Assembly (NCBI RefSeq): GCF_002222595.2
Contig: NZ_CP022413.2
Location: 1,938,001 to 2,002,000, forward strand
Reading direction: 5' to 3'
Length of the DNA: 64,000 nt
DNA from: Blautia hansenii DSM 20583
GTDB lineage: Bacteria > Bacillota > Clostridia > Lachnospirales > Lachnospiraceae
The notes under the pieces are model-generated. The model was not told the origin of the DNA. It saw only the letters and a program-made list of their open reading frames with translations, and ran no database searches. The position numbers were made by a program, and so were the translations under genes. This document shows, piece after piece, positions 6,796-16,012 of this stretch; position 1 is the stretch's first letter, and the number at the start of each line of letters is the position of its first letter.

Positions 6796-8514
6796 TCACG
6801 GTAAACGCCCGTAGGCGTAAAAATGAGATTGCCAGTAGCTTGTATTCAAATTTGCGTAGCCGATGGGATCTCCGCAATGCAGCATTTTTCCGTCACCGAC
6901 ATAAATCCCGCAATGACTCACGCCCGGCGTGTCATAGGTGCCTTTGAAGAACACCAGATCACCGGGTTTGGGAGAGCTGGTCGGCGTACAGATGTTATAG
7001 AGCCCCTGGGCTCCCAGCCTGCCAACATTCCAGCCGGAGTGATTGATGACCCATGAAACATAGCCCGAGCAATCAAAGGAAGTAGCCGGAGAACTGCCGC
7101 CCCACACATAGGGATAGCCGATGTATTTCTGCGCCTCGGCAAGCATCGCGGCAAAGGTTTCATCGTCCAGATATTCTCCGGGTACTTCGTAATCACCGGG
7201 TTTCCCGGTAATGTACTTGTTCACATAGGGAGAATCCGGGAACAGATCGGGGCGGTTTCCCAGCGTTGCCATATAGATGGCATACCGGGAAAGCTGATCC
7301 TCGCCCATGACATACACGGGTACATGGGATAAATCAAAGTTCTCCAGCGTGACCGTACAGATGTAATAGTCGTAAGGCACCTGATAGGTGTCTGTATGGG
7401 AGTTGCCGTCCTCGTCCGTCCATGTGTCGGTTTCTGTGCGATACCGGGTTTCCACCACCACATCCTCCGTGAGAATGTATTGGCGGTCAAACAGCATTTG
7501 CAGCGTTCCCTGTACCTCGTCTATTGTCCATTGTCCCTCATGGAGCGCACACAAAAGAGAAAGCAGCACATAGGGGTCATGTTCGATTTCGTCCAGATCG
7601 AAGTGGTATTCGTCATAGTCATGGGTGCTTTCATAGGTATCCAGATAATGCTGCAAATCATCTTCCAGCGCACAGTAGGCAGCTTCGGCGGCCAGCATAT
7701 CCCGATCCTCGCAAGGATAGGTGCTGGCCCCTAATGCACCGGCCCCGGCGTTCCCCAGCATAAGCATGGTAGAGGAACAGGACTGCATAGCAAACAGGAG
7801 TAACACACAGAGCACCGCAACCACGGCACCTGCGGGATGACTTTTGACAAATTCCACTGCCCGGGCGGTCAGGCGTTCTGTGGCTGTGGCAGTTTTCCCA
7901 GCCGCAGCCGCGCCCTGCTTTGCAGCCTCCTTTGCCTGCTTGCGGTATTGCCTGCGAAGCCGTTGCTTTTGCCAGTAGCGGGTAAGGGCATTTTTCGTCA
8001 GCTCCGGGTGCTCCTGTGCGGCGGTGTGAAAATGGTAGTCCGCCGTGTACTTGGTATAGCGGGCTTCGGCCTTGCGTACCACTTTTGCCGGATGTTCCCG
8101 GACTTTACGGCGCACAAAGCGGGAGCCGTGCCGCAGCGCGGTTTCTCCCACAAGCTCAGAACGGTGTGCGCCTTCTGTGCCGACATTTTCCTGTTCCACT
8201 TCAAAAATCTTGCCATGCACGAAGCTGTGAACGGAACCACTGGCAACACGGCCTATGCGTTTTACCGGGCCGGGCTTTTTCGGCGGCTTTTGTTTTGCCA
8301 GCTTCTCCCGGGCCTGTTCCAGCTTTTCGCCTTGGGACTCCATACGGAGCTTTGCCGCCGCAGCCTGTTCCTGCTGGCTCTTTTTGCGGAACTTGGACTT
8401 CGGGACACTTTGTCCCGAAGTGTCGGAAGCCTCCGGCCCGGGCTGTTCCCCGTCAGGGGCGTGGGCGGTCTGCGACCAAGCCTCCTCCTTGGTCTTATTC
8501 GTTTTTCGTTTCAT
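6796..8514 (-). CDS. NlpC/P60 peptidoglycan hydrolase, CD1108 family (VirB1-like)
   Basis: A 572-residue protein that opens the cell wall for the mating channel. It has a cytoplasmic basic N-terminus, one transmembrane helix near residue 238 (AGAVVAVLCVLLLFAM), an intermediate extracellular domain, and a C-terminal NlpC/P60 endopeptidase with the catalytic Cys in SFDCSGYVSWV and the His in PGVSHCGIYVGDGKMLH. It overlaps the 3' end of virB4 by 20 nt (8,495-8,514). Residues 31-41 (DTSGQSVPKSK) come from the dispersed palindrome at 8,397-8,421. Order and domain layout match the Tn1549/CTn transfer operon. Confidence 0.93.
   Translation of the reverse strand: MKRKTNKTKEEAWSQTAHAPDGEQPGPEASDTSGQSVPKSKFRKKSQQEQAAAAKLRMESQGEKLEQAREKLAKQKPPKKPGPVKRIGRVASGSVHSFVHGKIFEVEQENVGTEGAHRSELVGETALRHGSRFVRRKVREHPAKVVRKAEARYTKYTADYHFHTAAQEHPELTKNALTRYWQKQRLRRQYRKQAKEAAKQGAAAAGKTATATERLTARAVEFVKSHPAGAVVAVLCVLLLFAMQSCSSTMLMLGNAGAGALGASTYPCEDRDMLAAEAAYCALEDDLQHYLDTYESTHDYDEYHFDLDEIEHDPYVLLSLLCALHEGQWTIDEVQGTLQMLFDRQYILTEDVVVETRYRTETDTWTDEDGNSHTDTYQVPYDYYICTVTLENFDLSHVPVYVMGEDQLSRYAIYMATLGNRPDLFPDSPYVNKYITGKPGDYEVPGEYLDDETFAAMLAEAQKYIGYPYVWGGSSPATSFDCSGYVSWVINHSGWNVGRLGAQGLYNICTPTSSPKPGDLVFFKGTYDTPGVSHCGIYVGDGKMLHCGDPIGYANLNTSYWQSHFYAYGRLP
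8397..8421. repeat. Dispersed ICE palindrome, copy 5
   Basis: Starts GGACTTCGGGACA and ends TGTCCCGAAGT. It lies inside the N-terminal coding part of the NlpC/P60 gene and is translated as TSGQSVPK. Confidence 0.9.
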
Positions 8515-10855
8515 TCTTCATATCCTCCGGGCGGGTAGTCAGCAGGTCATAGATTTCTCCGCGAGGGAACCGATCCACAAACGGAATGGTTACATTTCCA
8601 TAGAACAACAGCCCCTCACCGGAATTGCTGTGTGTGATATAGGAAAGCTGATGCTCGGAAATGCCGAGCTGTTTTGCCAGAATGGTACGGTCACTCTGCG
8701 CCTGCGAAAGCAGAATCATAAAATCCGTGTTGTCCAGAATGTTCTCGATTTCCCGGCTGGCCAAAAGGTCTTTGACGTTCTGCGTCAAAGCAGACGGCAC
8801 ACATCCTTTTTTACGCAGCATTTTCCAGACTGCCACAAAGTAGCTGGCTGTCAGCGGATCGCGGAGCAGGATATGAAACTCGTCAAAGTAGCACCAAGTC
8901 GCCGCGCCCTCGTGGAAGTTCTGATCCACCGCCTGCGAAACAAACTCATTTGTGATGTGCATTGCAATCTTTCTAAGGTTTTCGCCCATGTTTTTCAGAA
9001 CGATGCACACCACACGGCTGTCCGTCTTGACGTTGGTAGGATGGTTAAAGAGATTGAGGGAGCCTGTGCAATAAAGCTCTAAGGCAGTTGCCACGCGCCG
9101 GGCTTCGGGCTCCGGCTGGCGTAAGAGCTCTTCGTACAAATCCTGCAACAGCGGTGTTTTTGCGGTTTCCAGTCCGAGCGCCTGCTCCCGATACACCAAA
9201 CGCACACAGCGGTCAATGACCGTCTTTTCAATGGGCTGCAAACCTTCCTTGCCGCCAACCACCAGCTCGCACAGGGACAAAAGAAAATCCGCCTTCATGG
9301 AAAGCGGGCTTTCTCCGGCAGCCATATTGAGCTCCACATCCATCGGATTGAGGTGGTGCGGGCTGTCCGGGGCAATCTCGATCACCTGGCCGCCCAGCCT
9401 TCGCACCAGCGGAGCGTATTCGCCCATCGGGTCAACCACGATGATCCGATCCTGCGGGATGGTGAGAAACACATTCAAGAGCTCGCGCTTTGCGGCAAAG
9501 CTCTTTCCGGAGCCCGTAGAGCCCAAATACATCCCGTTTGCTGATTTCAGCTTTTTGCGGTCAGCCATGATGACATTGTGAGAAAGTGCGTTCATGCCAT
9601 AGTAGAGGGCCTGCCCAGCCATGCGGAGCTCCCTTGTCATAAAAGGAATAAAGATGGCTGTGGAGCTGGTGGTCATACCGCGCTGGATTTCTACCTCGTT
9701 GTAACCAAGGGCCAACGAGGAAACAAAGCCCTGTTCCTGTTGCCAGTCCAGACGGCGCAGAGCGCAGTTGTATTTCTGCGCGATACCGCCCACGGTAAAC
9801 ACATCGTTTTCCAGCCGCTGGCGGTTAGGAGCAAGGTTTACCACCGTAAAGGTCAGCAGAAACATTCGCTCATTGCGGGATTGCAAATCAGCCAGAAGCT
9901 CCGCCGCGTCCTTGCTGAATGTGATCAGGTCAGGGGGAAGAATATCCGGGTCATAGCCGGAGCGCACAGCCTTTCTCTGTTCCTCCACCTTCATTTTTCC
10001 GATGTCAGAGATTTTCCCCTTGATGGTCTTGATTGCCTTGAGCTGATCCACGGTCTGAATGTGCATGGTCACGGTCATTTCCGCATCCAGCTCCAAGATT
10101 TCCGCCAACAACTTATCCGAAAGCTCCGATGCCATAATCTGTAAGTAGGACACCGCGCCCCAATACTGGCCGATGCGGAATGTGCGGGACTGGCGGAAGT
10201 CGAGACTGTCCGGGGCAATAAAGTCTTTTGTGCCGAGCCCGGTCTGCGGGATGTCTTTCCACGAAAAACGGAACGCCTCACGGCTCCCCGGGTGCATCTG
10301 GCTATGAAGCAGCGCAAGGCGGGCCCGTCCGTCCATCGGCTCCGAGGGAACGCCCAGTCGCTTAAAGTTTCCCATGACATCGGCCTCCACACGCTCCAGA
10401 CGGGGCCGTGCCTCCGCAATCCCCTCGGCGGGTATGCCAAAGGTGATGTATTTTGAGCGTTCAATGCCGTTATTGCTTTTGGCAATCTGATTTTTCAGCA
10501 TCCCGGTAAACTCATCCCGGACGCTGTTATAGTTGTCATCCGCTTTCGGGATATTGACTTGATAGCGGCTGCGGGAATGGGAACGACGGTTGATAAAGGA
10601 AAGCTGGAACGGCAGCGAACTGTCAAAGTAGTTGAGGAATGAGCTCCATCCGCTGAATATGGCGGTCTGATCCTCGGTGGATGCCACGGAGTAATTGATG
10701 TCCTCATATTCCACGGTTTTTGTATAGAGCCCGCCCGGGAGCTTGCACACACCGTCCGGGTGCATGGACAGATACGGGATTGTCTGTTGGGCAGACAGGG
10801 TCGCCCGGCCTTTACCCTTGGCGGCGGCTACGTTTTTCTTCTTTGTGTTTTTCAA
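8495..10855 (-). CDS. virB4: VirB4-like conjugation ATPase (CD1110 family)
   Basis: A 786-residue T4SS motor ATPase. The Walker A motif GSTGSGKSFAAKREL is near residue 447, Walker B CYFDEFHILL near residue 658, and VFLTIPQDRIIVVDPMGEY follows the P-loop as in TraE/TrbE/VirB4 proteins. It has a basic N-terminal tail (MKNTKKKNVAAAKGKGR). The start overlaps the end of prgI by 44 nt, and the NlpC/P60 gene overlaps its 3' end, so the transfer genes are tightly coupled. It should sit at the cytoplasmic face of the channel and energise its assembly. Confidence 0.95.
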   Translation of the reverse strand: MKNTKKKNVAAAKGKGRATLSAQQTIPYLSMHPDGVCKLPGGLYTKTVEYEDINYSVASTEDQTAIFSGWSSFLNYFDSSLPFQLSFINRRSHSRSRYQVNIPKADDNYNSVRDEFTGMLKNQIAKSNNGIERSKYITFGIPAEGIAEARPRLERVEADVMGNFKRLGVPSEPMDGRARLALLHSQMHPGSREAFRFSWKDIPQTGLGTKDFIAPDSLDFRQSRTFRIGQYWGAVSYLQIMASELSDKLLAEILELDAEMTVTMHIQTVDQLKAIKTIKGKISDIGKMKVEEQRKAVRSGYDPDILPPDLITFSKDAAELLADLQSRNERMFLLTFTVVNLAPNRQRLENDVFTVGGIAQKYNCALRRLDWQQEQGFVSSLALGYNEVEIQRGMTTSSTAIFIPFMTRELRMAGQALYYGMNALSHNVIMADRKKLKSANGMYLGSTGSGKSFAAKRELLNVFLTIPQDRIIVVDPMGEYAPLVRRLGGQVIEIAPDSPHHLNPMDVELNMAAGESPLSMKADFLLSLCELVVGGKEGLQPIEKTVIDRCVRLVYREQALGLETAKTPLLQDLYEELLRQPEPEARRVATALELYCTGSLNLFNHPTNVKTDSRVVCIVLKNMGENLRKIAMHITNEFVSQAVDQNFHEGAATWCYFDEFHILLRDPLTASYFVAVWKMLRKKGCVPSALTQNVKDLLASREIENILDNTDFMILLSQAQSDRTILAKQLGISEHQLSYITHSNSGEGLLFYGNVTIPFVDRFPRGEIYDLLTTRPEDMKNETKNE

Positions 10856-11201
10856 TCACATCCTCCTTTCCAGCGCCCGGCCCGGCAAAGGGCGCATAAA
10901 TGTTTTCGGTTTGGTAGGCCCTGATCCCCGGCCTTAGAAACTTGGCCCGGATGATATTCCGCACCACCTTTTCAAAGGGTAAGCCGTCCTTTTCATACAT
11001 CGCCAGAAGGAACGCCGGGAGCATAATTCCCAGCATGAGAAACATCGCCCCGGTATTGCCGAGGGTGCCACGGGTCAGCAGATAGGCCGGAATCCCCACT
11101 GCGCCCGCGCTGCCGAAGCAGACAAGCTGGCGTTTGGTGAGGTTGAAAGCCATCTTTGTTTTGATTTTGGATAAATCGTTTGGTACGTTTACATAGGGCA
11201 T
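10812..11201 (-). CDS. prgI: PrgI-family membrane protein (VirB3-like)
   Basis: A 129-residue protein starting MPYVNVPNDLSKIKTKMAFN, the PrgI signature, with two hydrophobic helices (CFGSAGAVGIPAYLLT and AMFLMLGIMLPAFLLAMYE) and a charged cytoplasmic C-terminus. PrgI is the Gram-positive equivalent of VirB3 and works with VirB4, whose start overlaps the end of this gene. Confidence 0.9.
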   Translation of the reverse strand: MPYVNVPNDLSKIKTKMAFNLTKRQLVCFGSAGAVGIPAYLLTRGTLGNTGAMFLMLGIMLPAFLLAMYEKDGLPFEKVVRNIIRAKFLRPGIRAYQTENIYAPFAGPGAGKEDVIEKHKEEKRSRRQG

Positions 11202-11204
11202 AGA

Positions 11205-11774
11205 TCACACTCCTTTCTGCACTTCGGGACAATGTGTCCCAAAGTCCGGGATGGTTGGTGTTACTTCATTTCCCCATACAGCCCAGCCGGGCGGGGTCTG
11301 CCTGGCAAAGAGCTCCACGCGGGGCAGATCTCCCATCAGGGAAATGATTTTGGCGCGGGCCTCGTCCGGCTTTTTGCTATGGGCTTCAATCGGGGAAATG
11401 ATGAATTGATGAATGTTGGCAGCCTGCCGCTTCGGGTGGCCCTTGGTTGCCAGCAGGCAGATTTCTGCATTGCCCCTTGTCCAGAAGCCAAGGCCGTAAA
11501 ACCAGCTATCCGCCTTCTTGTTCTTTTTCAGCCAGACGAAAGCAACGCTTTTGTAGGTGAAGCCCCAAGCCTCGATCAGCCGGAGCGCCTCCGGGAGCTG
11601 CGGGAAAGTGGCCCATAAAAAGAGTGCGCTGTCCGGGGCTGCAAGATCAGCCACAGGCAACGCACATAAATCCTCAATGCTCATAGTGGGATAATGATTT
11701 TCCGCCGCGCCCTGTACTTTCTTAGCCGAGTAGCGCCAAGGGGGATCGGCGTAAATGATAGAATACTGCTGGAT
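11205..11774 (-). CDS. MT-A70-like adenine methyltransferase (near-cognate start)
   Basis: A 189-residue protein with the MT-A70 catalytic motif DPPW (QQYSIIYADPPWRYSAKK) and the downstream blocks LFLWATFPQLPEALRLIEAWGF, WTRGNAEICLLATKG and KPDEARAKIISLMGD. These enzymes methylate adenine N6 in DNA or RNA. The first canonical ATG (11,684) lies after DPPW and would delete the catalytic motif. The frame continues upstream to AAAGGAG followed by ATT-ATC-CAG-CAG, so ATC at 11,774 (or ATT) is the likely start. It overlaps the stop of the upstream methylase. It probably protects transferred DNA from restriction, together with that methylase and ArdA. Confidence 0.82.
   Translation of the reverse strand: MQQYSIIYADPPWRYSAKKVQGAAENHYPTMSIEDLCALPVADLAAPDSALFLWATFPQLPEALRLIEAWGFTYKSVAFVWLKKNKKADSWFYGLGFWTRGNAEICLLATKGHPKRQAANIHQFIISPIEAHSKKPDEARAKIISLMGDLPRVELFARQTPPGWAVWGNEVTPTIPDFGTHCPEVQKGV
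11221..11245. repeat. Dispersed ICE palindrome, copy 6
   Basis: ACTTCGGGACA and TGTCCCAAAGT arms, inside the last codons of the MT-A70 gene (translated FGTHCPEV). Confidence 0.9.
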
Positions 11775-11776
11775 AA

Positions 11777-12556
11777 TTACACTCCTTTCTCGCCGGAGCT
11801 TTTTACTGCCTGCGCCGCACGGATGCGCTCACTGGCGGCGGCATAAAAGGACGGGGCCGTTTCAAAGCATACAAAGCGACGTTCTGTGTTGATAGCTGCA
11901 ATCGCGGTTGTGCCGGAGCCCGCGCAAATGTCCGCGACCAATTCGCCGGGGCGGGTATAGGTGCGGATCAGATACTCACAAAGCTCCACGGGCTTCTGTG
12001 TGGGATGGATGCCGCCGGACACCGTAGGCACAAAAAGCACATTTCCGGGATAGCGGCGGCCATCGTTGGACTCTGAGCCCTGCCGTTCAAATTTCCCATA
12101 GTTAGAGCTTGTACCGCTTCGGGAATGAACACGGGTATATGGCTTGCCGTAAGTAAACTGTGGATTGTAGACCGGGGACTTTTGGTAAAACACCAAGATG
12201 TTCTCGGACTTTTTCAGCGGAGCCCGGTTTGCATTGAGAAAGCCCGTTCCGCGCTCTTTATACCAAATCCACTCATAGCGGAGCATGGCGAGGTTGGATG
12301 CGCCCAGCACCTTGTCAAAGGGGCACTGTGCGAAAAACAGCACTGCGCCATTCGGCTTGACCGCCCATTTCACCGCCTCCCACAACTCCGGGAGCGGCAG
12401 GGGCACATCCCAATAATTCCGGGTTGTGCCGTAAGGCGGATCAGTCAACAGCATATCCACGCTATGTTTGGGCAGGGAGCGCAGGCCCTCAATGCCATCC
12501 ATGAGAAACAAGCCCTCCTTCGGGACACTTTGTCCCAAAGTGCGGCTATCGGTCAT
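11777..12556 (-). CDS. DNA (N4-cytosine/N6-adenine) methyltransferase
   Basis: A 259-residue beta-class methylase: catalytic DPPYGTTRN near residue 40, target region in the middle, and the SAM-binding motif ADICAGSGTTAIAA near the C-terminus, preceded by the HPTQKPVELCEYLI block. ATG 12,556 follows AAAGGAGGCCC; longer open frames upstream overlap the SpoVG-like gene and are not needed. The N-terminus (MTDSRTLGQSVPK) is encoded by the dispersed palindrome. No restriction enzyme is nearby, so it is probably a solitary protective methylase. Confidence 0.9.
   Translation of the reverse strand: MTDSRTLGQSVPKEGLFLMDGIEGLRSLPKHSVDMLLTDPPYGTTRNYWDVPLPLPELWEAVKWAVKPNGAVLFFAQCPFDKVLGASNLAMLRYEWIWYKERGTGFLNANRAPLKKSENILVFYQKSPVYNPQFTYGKPYTRVHSRSGTSSNYGKFERQGSESNDGRRYPGNVLFVPTVSGGIHPTQKPVELCEYLIRTYTRPGELVADICAGSGTTAIAAINTERRFVCFETAPSFYAAASERIRAAQAVKSSGEKGV
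12517..12541. repeat. Dispersed ICE palindrome, copy 7
   Basis: CCTTCGGGACA and TGTCCCAAAGT arms, inside the first codons of the DNA methylase gene (TLGQSVPK). Confidence 0.9.
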
Positions 12557-13277
12557 TACGGGCCTCCTTTGCCTTGGCAGGCGCAGGCCGGGCAGCGTTT
12601 TCTTTTCCTGCTTGCTTTGCAGCCTCGGCCATCTGCTCCTTGATCGGGGCAGGCCGTACCGCCTGGGCCCGTGCAACAAGCTGTTCCACCGCCGCATGAT
12701 ACGCCTCCACACCAGCCGCATTGATCCGTTCCTGTGTGGCTCGGTCAGGAATCCGAACCGTAGCCCGGTATCCCGTCCGGCTGGCAGGATCAGGTTTAGA
12801 GGGAGCGCCGAGGAAAATCCCGTTTTTCCCGTCCACAACCTTAAAATCGTCGATGACCACACCGCCAAAATTAACGCTGGCGAAGCCGATCAGTTTTCCC
12901 TGCGGCTCAATCGGGCGGACAGATACCGTGATTGGAACAACCGCCTCCTGCAAGACAGCATCTGTCCGCATTTTTACTGCCTCATCAATGCTAACGCCCT
13001 TGACTTCTGCAAGCTCCGCGATGGGAGCATCAAACAGCCAGCGCCGTTCCTCCGCAGCAATCTGCTCCGGGGTCAGCAATACATCGTCTTTCTTACTCAG
13101 ATAAAATTCCTCCTTTCCGCTTGCCGGAGCAGGCTGGGCGGGGTCGTCCATCAATTCTTTTCTTTGCAGGACGGCCTCTGTTTCCGCCATAAAGCGGTAA
13201 GCATCCGCCTCAGTAAACTCCTCCGGCGTTTTTCCATTCCATAAGCGCGTTCCATCCGCCCCGTATCTTCGCGGCAT
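12546..13277 (-). CDS. SpoVG-domain ICE protein
   Basis: A 243-residue protein whose central part (VSVRPIEPQGKLIGFASVNF, then GVVIDDFKVVDGKNGIFLGAP) matches the SpoVG fold, a small nucleic-acid-binding domain. The flanks are charged, low-complexity and specific to mobile elements. ATG 13,277 follows GGAGGTG. It overlaps the methylase start by 11 nt. SpoVG domains in Firmicutes bind DNA or RNA and affect expression; here the partner is unknown. Confidence 0.82.
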   Translation of the reverse strand: MPRRYGADGTRLWNGKTPEEFTEADAYRFMAETEAVLQRKELMDDPAQPAPASGKEEFYLSKKDDVLLTPEQIAAEERRWLFDAPIAELAEVKGVSIDEAVKMRTDAVLQEAVVPITVSVRPIEPQGKLIGFASVNFGGVVIDDFKVVDGKNGIFLGAPSKPDPASRTGYRATVRIPDRATQERINAAGVEAYHAAVEQLVARAQAVRPAPIKEQMAEAAKQAGKENAARPAPAKAKEARNDR

Positions 13278-13292
13278 AAGCACCACCTCCTG

Positions 13293-14159
13293 TTAATGAG
13301 CGCCAAAGATACGCTGGGCAATGCTCCCGGTCTTAAAGAGCATGAAGCAAAGCAGAACCGTGTAGCCCACAGTTCCCCAAATCGCCCCGATGGGATCGCC
13401 GCTTGTTGCGATGCCTTGAATGAGCACCGCGTAAATTGCAACACATACAAGGATCAGCAGCCCTTGAAAGCCTACGGCAAACAGGGACTTGATGTAGTTC
13501 TGCCCGGTGCCGCCAAGCTCCCGGTTGGAAAGCGTAGCAACGGGGATGGGGGCCAGACTGGTCAGCAGATAGATTTCCAGCATCCTGCCATACACCAAAA
13601 CGAAAATGATAATCCCCATTGCTTTCATCGTGAAGCCAATGAGTGCAGACTGCAGCCACAGCCCCAAAAGCGGCCCCAAGTCCATCGCCTCCAGCGAGGT
13701 TTCCAATTCGGCAAGCATATCCGCCGAAACATCGGTGGAGCCTTGAATGAGCCCGCCTGCCTGCGCGATGACGCTCTGCGATACATCGAACACGGCCATG
13801 ACGATATTGAATGTGTTTGACAGGATTAAGATTGCACAGGCCGTTTTGAACATCCATTTATAGAGGTTCGCAACGTCAACCTCGTGCATATTGTTCTTTT
13901 CCAAAAGCATCTGTATGAGCTCATAAGTGGCAACAAAGGTCAGCACCATTCCGGCAATCGGCAGGATCACCGTTTCGGAAAGCTGTCGGATCAGGGAGAA
14001 AACCCCGGCGTGCCACGCCGCCGGGGTAGTCCCTACCTGTGCCGCAATCTCTCCGACTTGGGCATTGACGGTATCAAAAAGCCCTTCGAGGTTTCCCATA
14101 ATCCCGCCAATCAGAAGCTCTTTGAGCCAGTTTGTGAGCCAGTCGGTGAGAAAATCCAT
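13293..14159 (-). CDS. VirB6/TrbL-like conjugation channel protein
   Basis: A 288-residue polytopic membrane protein. An amphipathic start (MDFLTDWLTNWLKELLIGGI) is followed by several transmembrane helices (TVILPIAGMVLTFVATYELI, AIWGTVGYTVLLCFMLFK) and a loop with SLAPIPVATLSNRELGGTGQNY, characteristic of the TrbL/VirB6 family of Gram-positive ICEs. It forms part of the inner-membrane channel. It lies directly downstream of maff2, whose 3' remnant ends 12 nt upstream, so loss of maff2 integrity may affect the whole transfer operon. Confidence 0.88.
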   Translation of the reverse strand: MDFLTDWLTNWLKELLIGGIMGNLEGLFDTVNAQVGEIAAQVGTTPAAWHAGVFSLIRQLSETVILPIAGMVLTFVATYELIQMLLEKNNMHEVDVANLYKWMFKTACAILILSNTFNIVMAVFDVSQSVIAQAGGLIQGSTDVSADMLAELETSLEAMDLGPLLGLWLQSALIGFTMKAMGIIIFVLVYGRMLEIYLLTSLAPIPVATLSNRELGGTGQNYIKSLFAVGFQGLLILVCVAIYAVLIQGIATSGDPIGAIWGTVGYTVLLCFMLFKTGSIAQRIFGAH

Positions 14160-14170
14160 AAGCGCCTACC

Positions 14171-14254
14171 TTAAAACAGGCCAGACAGCAGAGGGATCAG
14201 TGTGGTGCCAATGACGATGATGCCGCCGCCCGCCATGAGCTGTTTTATCCCCAA
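14171..14254 (-). pseudogene. maff2: maff2, 3' fragment (gene split by a 25-kb insertion)
   Basis: The reverse strand reads GIKQLMAGGGIIVIGTTLIP plus LLSGLF and a stop, the C-terminal transmembrane half of the Maff2 family of small ICE membrane proteins. An in-frame stop lies just upstream (14,255-14,257), where foreign sequence begins. The matching N-terminal half is at 39,531-39,671 in the same orientation, so the gene was continuous before the insertion. Confidence 0.85.
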
Positions 14255-14341
14255 TTAGGTGTAAAACTCTGCTCGATGGCGGGCGGCGGCGTACAAAAAA
14301 TCTATATGGTGTTGTTAAGAGAACCGTCCCGGCGGGACAGG

Positions 14342-16012
14342 TCAGGCAGTGACCTGTTCCACCTCTGGGATGGGTTTGAGATTAAAATGAATTTCGATAG
14401 AAATGTGTCTTGTTTTATCTTCGTCAATGCGCTCATGCACGACGATTTCTTTGATTAAGCGGTTGAGGGTGGCTACGTCCAGCTCTGTGATATTGGCGTA
14501 TTCCTGAATGGCTTCCACCCATTGTTTTGCGTCATTGGCAAGCTGGACTTCATCGGACAGCCGCTTTCTGCCCTCGGACACTTTTGCTTTAAGCTCCGTC
14601 TGCTCGGTCTGTGTCTTTTCCAGCATGGTGTTGAAATTCTGCTCACTGATACGCCCTGCAATCATATCCTCATAAAGCCGCATGACCATTTTGTCCAGAA
14701 CCTCAATCCGTTCCTCGTCCCTTGTAAGGGAGCGTTCCATTGCTTCCCGCTGTTCCCGCTGCTCGGCTTCACAGGTATTGGTCAGGCGGTCAGCAACCGC
14801 TTCCCCGTCCATCAGGGCAGCTCTGGCACATTCCCGGATTTTCCGCAGCACATGGCTGTAAAGGGTGTCATAGTCAATCCGGTGCTGGGTGCAGTGGTTC
14901 TTTCCAAAGGCATTGTAGGTCTTGCAGGAATAAATCTGCTGGGGATGTTTTGCGTTTGTGTAGCGTACTGTCAGCGACTTCCCACACTCGCCGCATTTTA
15001 ACAGTCCGGCAAACAGGCTGATTTCATTAGTCTGCCCCGGACGCTGGCGGGATTTCAGCTTGTTCTGCACAATGTCAAAGCTCATGCGATCAATCAGCGG
15101 TTCATGCTGCCCCTCCACCACAATCCAGTCCTCCGGCTTCTTTTCCCCAATCGTGCCGATTTTGAAACGGTAGTCCTTTTTCTGGGAAGCAATCGCCCCG
15201 GTGTAGACGGGATTCATCAAAAGGTCTTTGATAACGGAGAAGTCCCACATATACCGCCCGTTTTCCGGGTCTTTCTTTTCCCATTTGGTGCGGGTATTGC
15301 GAAGCCCCCGTTCCCGGTTCCACCATGTGGGGCAGGGGATTTTTTCTTCCTCCAGCCGTCTGCGGATATAGTTCGGACCATGACCGTTCAGGGCATATCC
15401 GAAAATCAGCCGCACAATCGGGGCGGTTTCCTCGTCAATGAGCAGATGGTTTTTGTCCTCCGGGTCTTTCCGATATCCAAACGGGGCAAGACACCCGGTA
15501 AACTGTCCTTTCTGCGCTTTCAGAAGATAAGAGGAATGGACTTTCTTGGAAATATCCTTGCTGTACATCTCGTTCAGGATATTTTTGAACGGGGCAATGT
15601 CGTTGTTATCCCGCAGGGTGTCGATTCCGTCATTCATGGCGATATAGCGGACACCGTTTCTTGGGAAAAAGTCCTCAATCAAATGCCCGGTTTGCAGATA
15701 GTTACGCCCCAGTCGGCTGAGGTCTTTCGTGATGACAAGGTTGATTTGCCTGCGCTCAATGGCTCTCAACATTCTCTGTAAATCAGGACGCTCCATATTA
15801 AGACCTGTGAAGCCATCGTCCTGATAGACTGCCACAACCTCCCATCCCTGCTTTTCGCAGTATTTTTCCAGCATATCACGCTGGTTTGCGATACTGGCAC
15901 TTTCGCCTTGCAGGTCATCGTCCTTTGACAGCCTGCAATAGACCGCTGCACGATACCCTCCGGCAAGTGCCGAACCGATTGTTCTGTATTCCATTTCGTT
16001 CATCATAGCCAT
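14342..16012 (-). CDS. Large serine recombinase (TnpX-like), unit A
   Basis: A 556-residue site-specific recombinase. The N-terminal resolvase domain has the catalytic Ser29 in AAVYCRLSKDD and the arginine region KDLSRLGRNY. It continues with a recombinase domain (FGYRKDPEDKNHLLIDEETA), a zinc ribbon (LLKCGECGKSLTVRY...YSCKTYNAFGKNHC) and a long coiled coil before a basic C-terminus. This is the family that moves Tn4451-like elements and many Clostridia IMEs. It sits 90 nt from the left edge of the insertion, so it is the best candidate for having placed the element in maff2. Confidence 0.95.
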   Translation of the reverse strand: MAMMNEMEYRTIGSALAGGYRAAVYCRLSKDDDLQGESASIANQRDMLEKYCEKQGWEVVAVYQDDGFTGLNMERPDLQRMLRAIERRQINLVITKDLSRLGRNYLQTGHLIEDFFPRNGVRYIAMNDGIDTLRDNNDIAPFKNILNEMYSKDISKKVHSSYLLKAQKGQFTGCLAPFGYRKDPEDKNHLLIDEETAPIVRLIFGYALNGHGPNYIRRRLEEEKIPCPTWWNRERGLRNTRTKWEKKDPENGRYMWDFSVIKDLLMNPVYTGAIASQKKDYRFKIGTIGEKKPEDWIVVEGQHEPLIDRMSFDIVQNKLKSRQRPGQTNEISLFAGLLKCGECGKSLTVRYTNAKHPQQIYSCKTYNAFGKNHCTQHRIDYDTLYSHVLRKIRECARAALMDGEAVADRLTNTCEAEQREQREAMERSLTRDEERIEVLDKMVMRLYEDMIAGRISEQNFNTMLEKTQTEQTELKAKVSEGRKRLSDEVQLANDAKQWVEAIQEYANITELDVATLNRLIKEIVVHERIDEDKTRHISIEIHFNLKPIPEVEQVTA

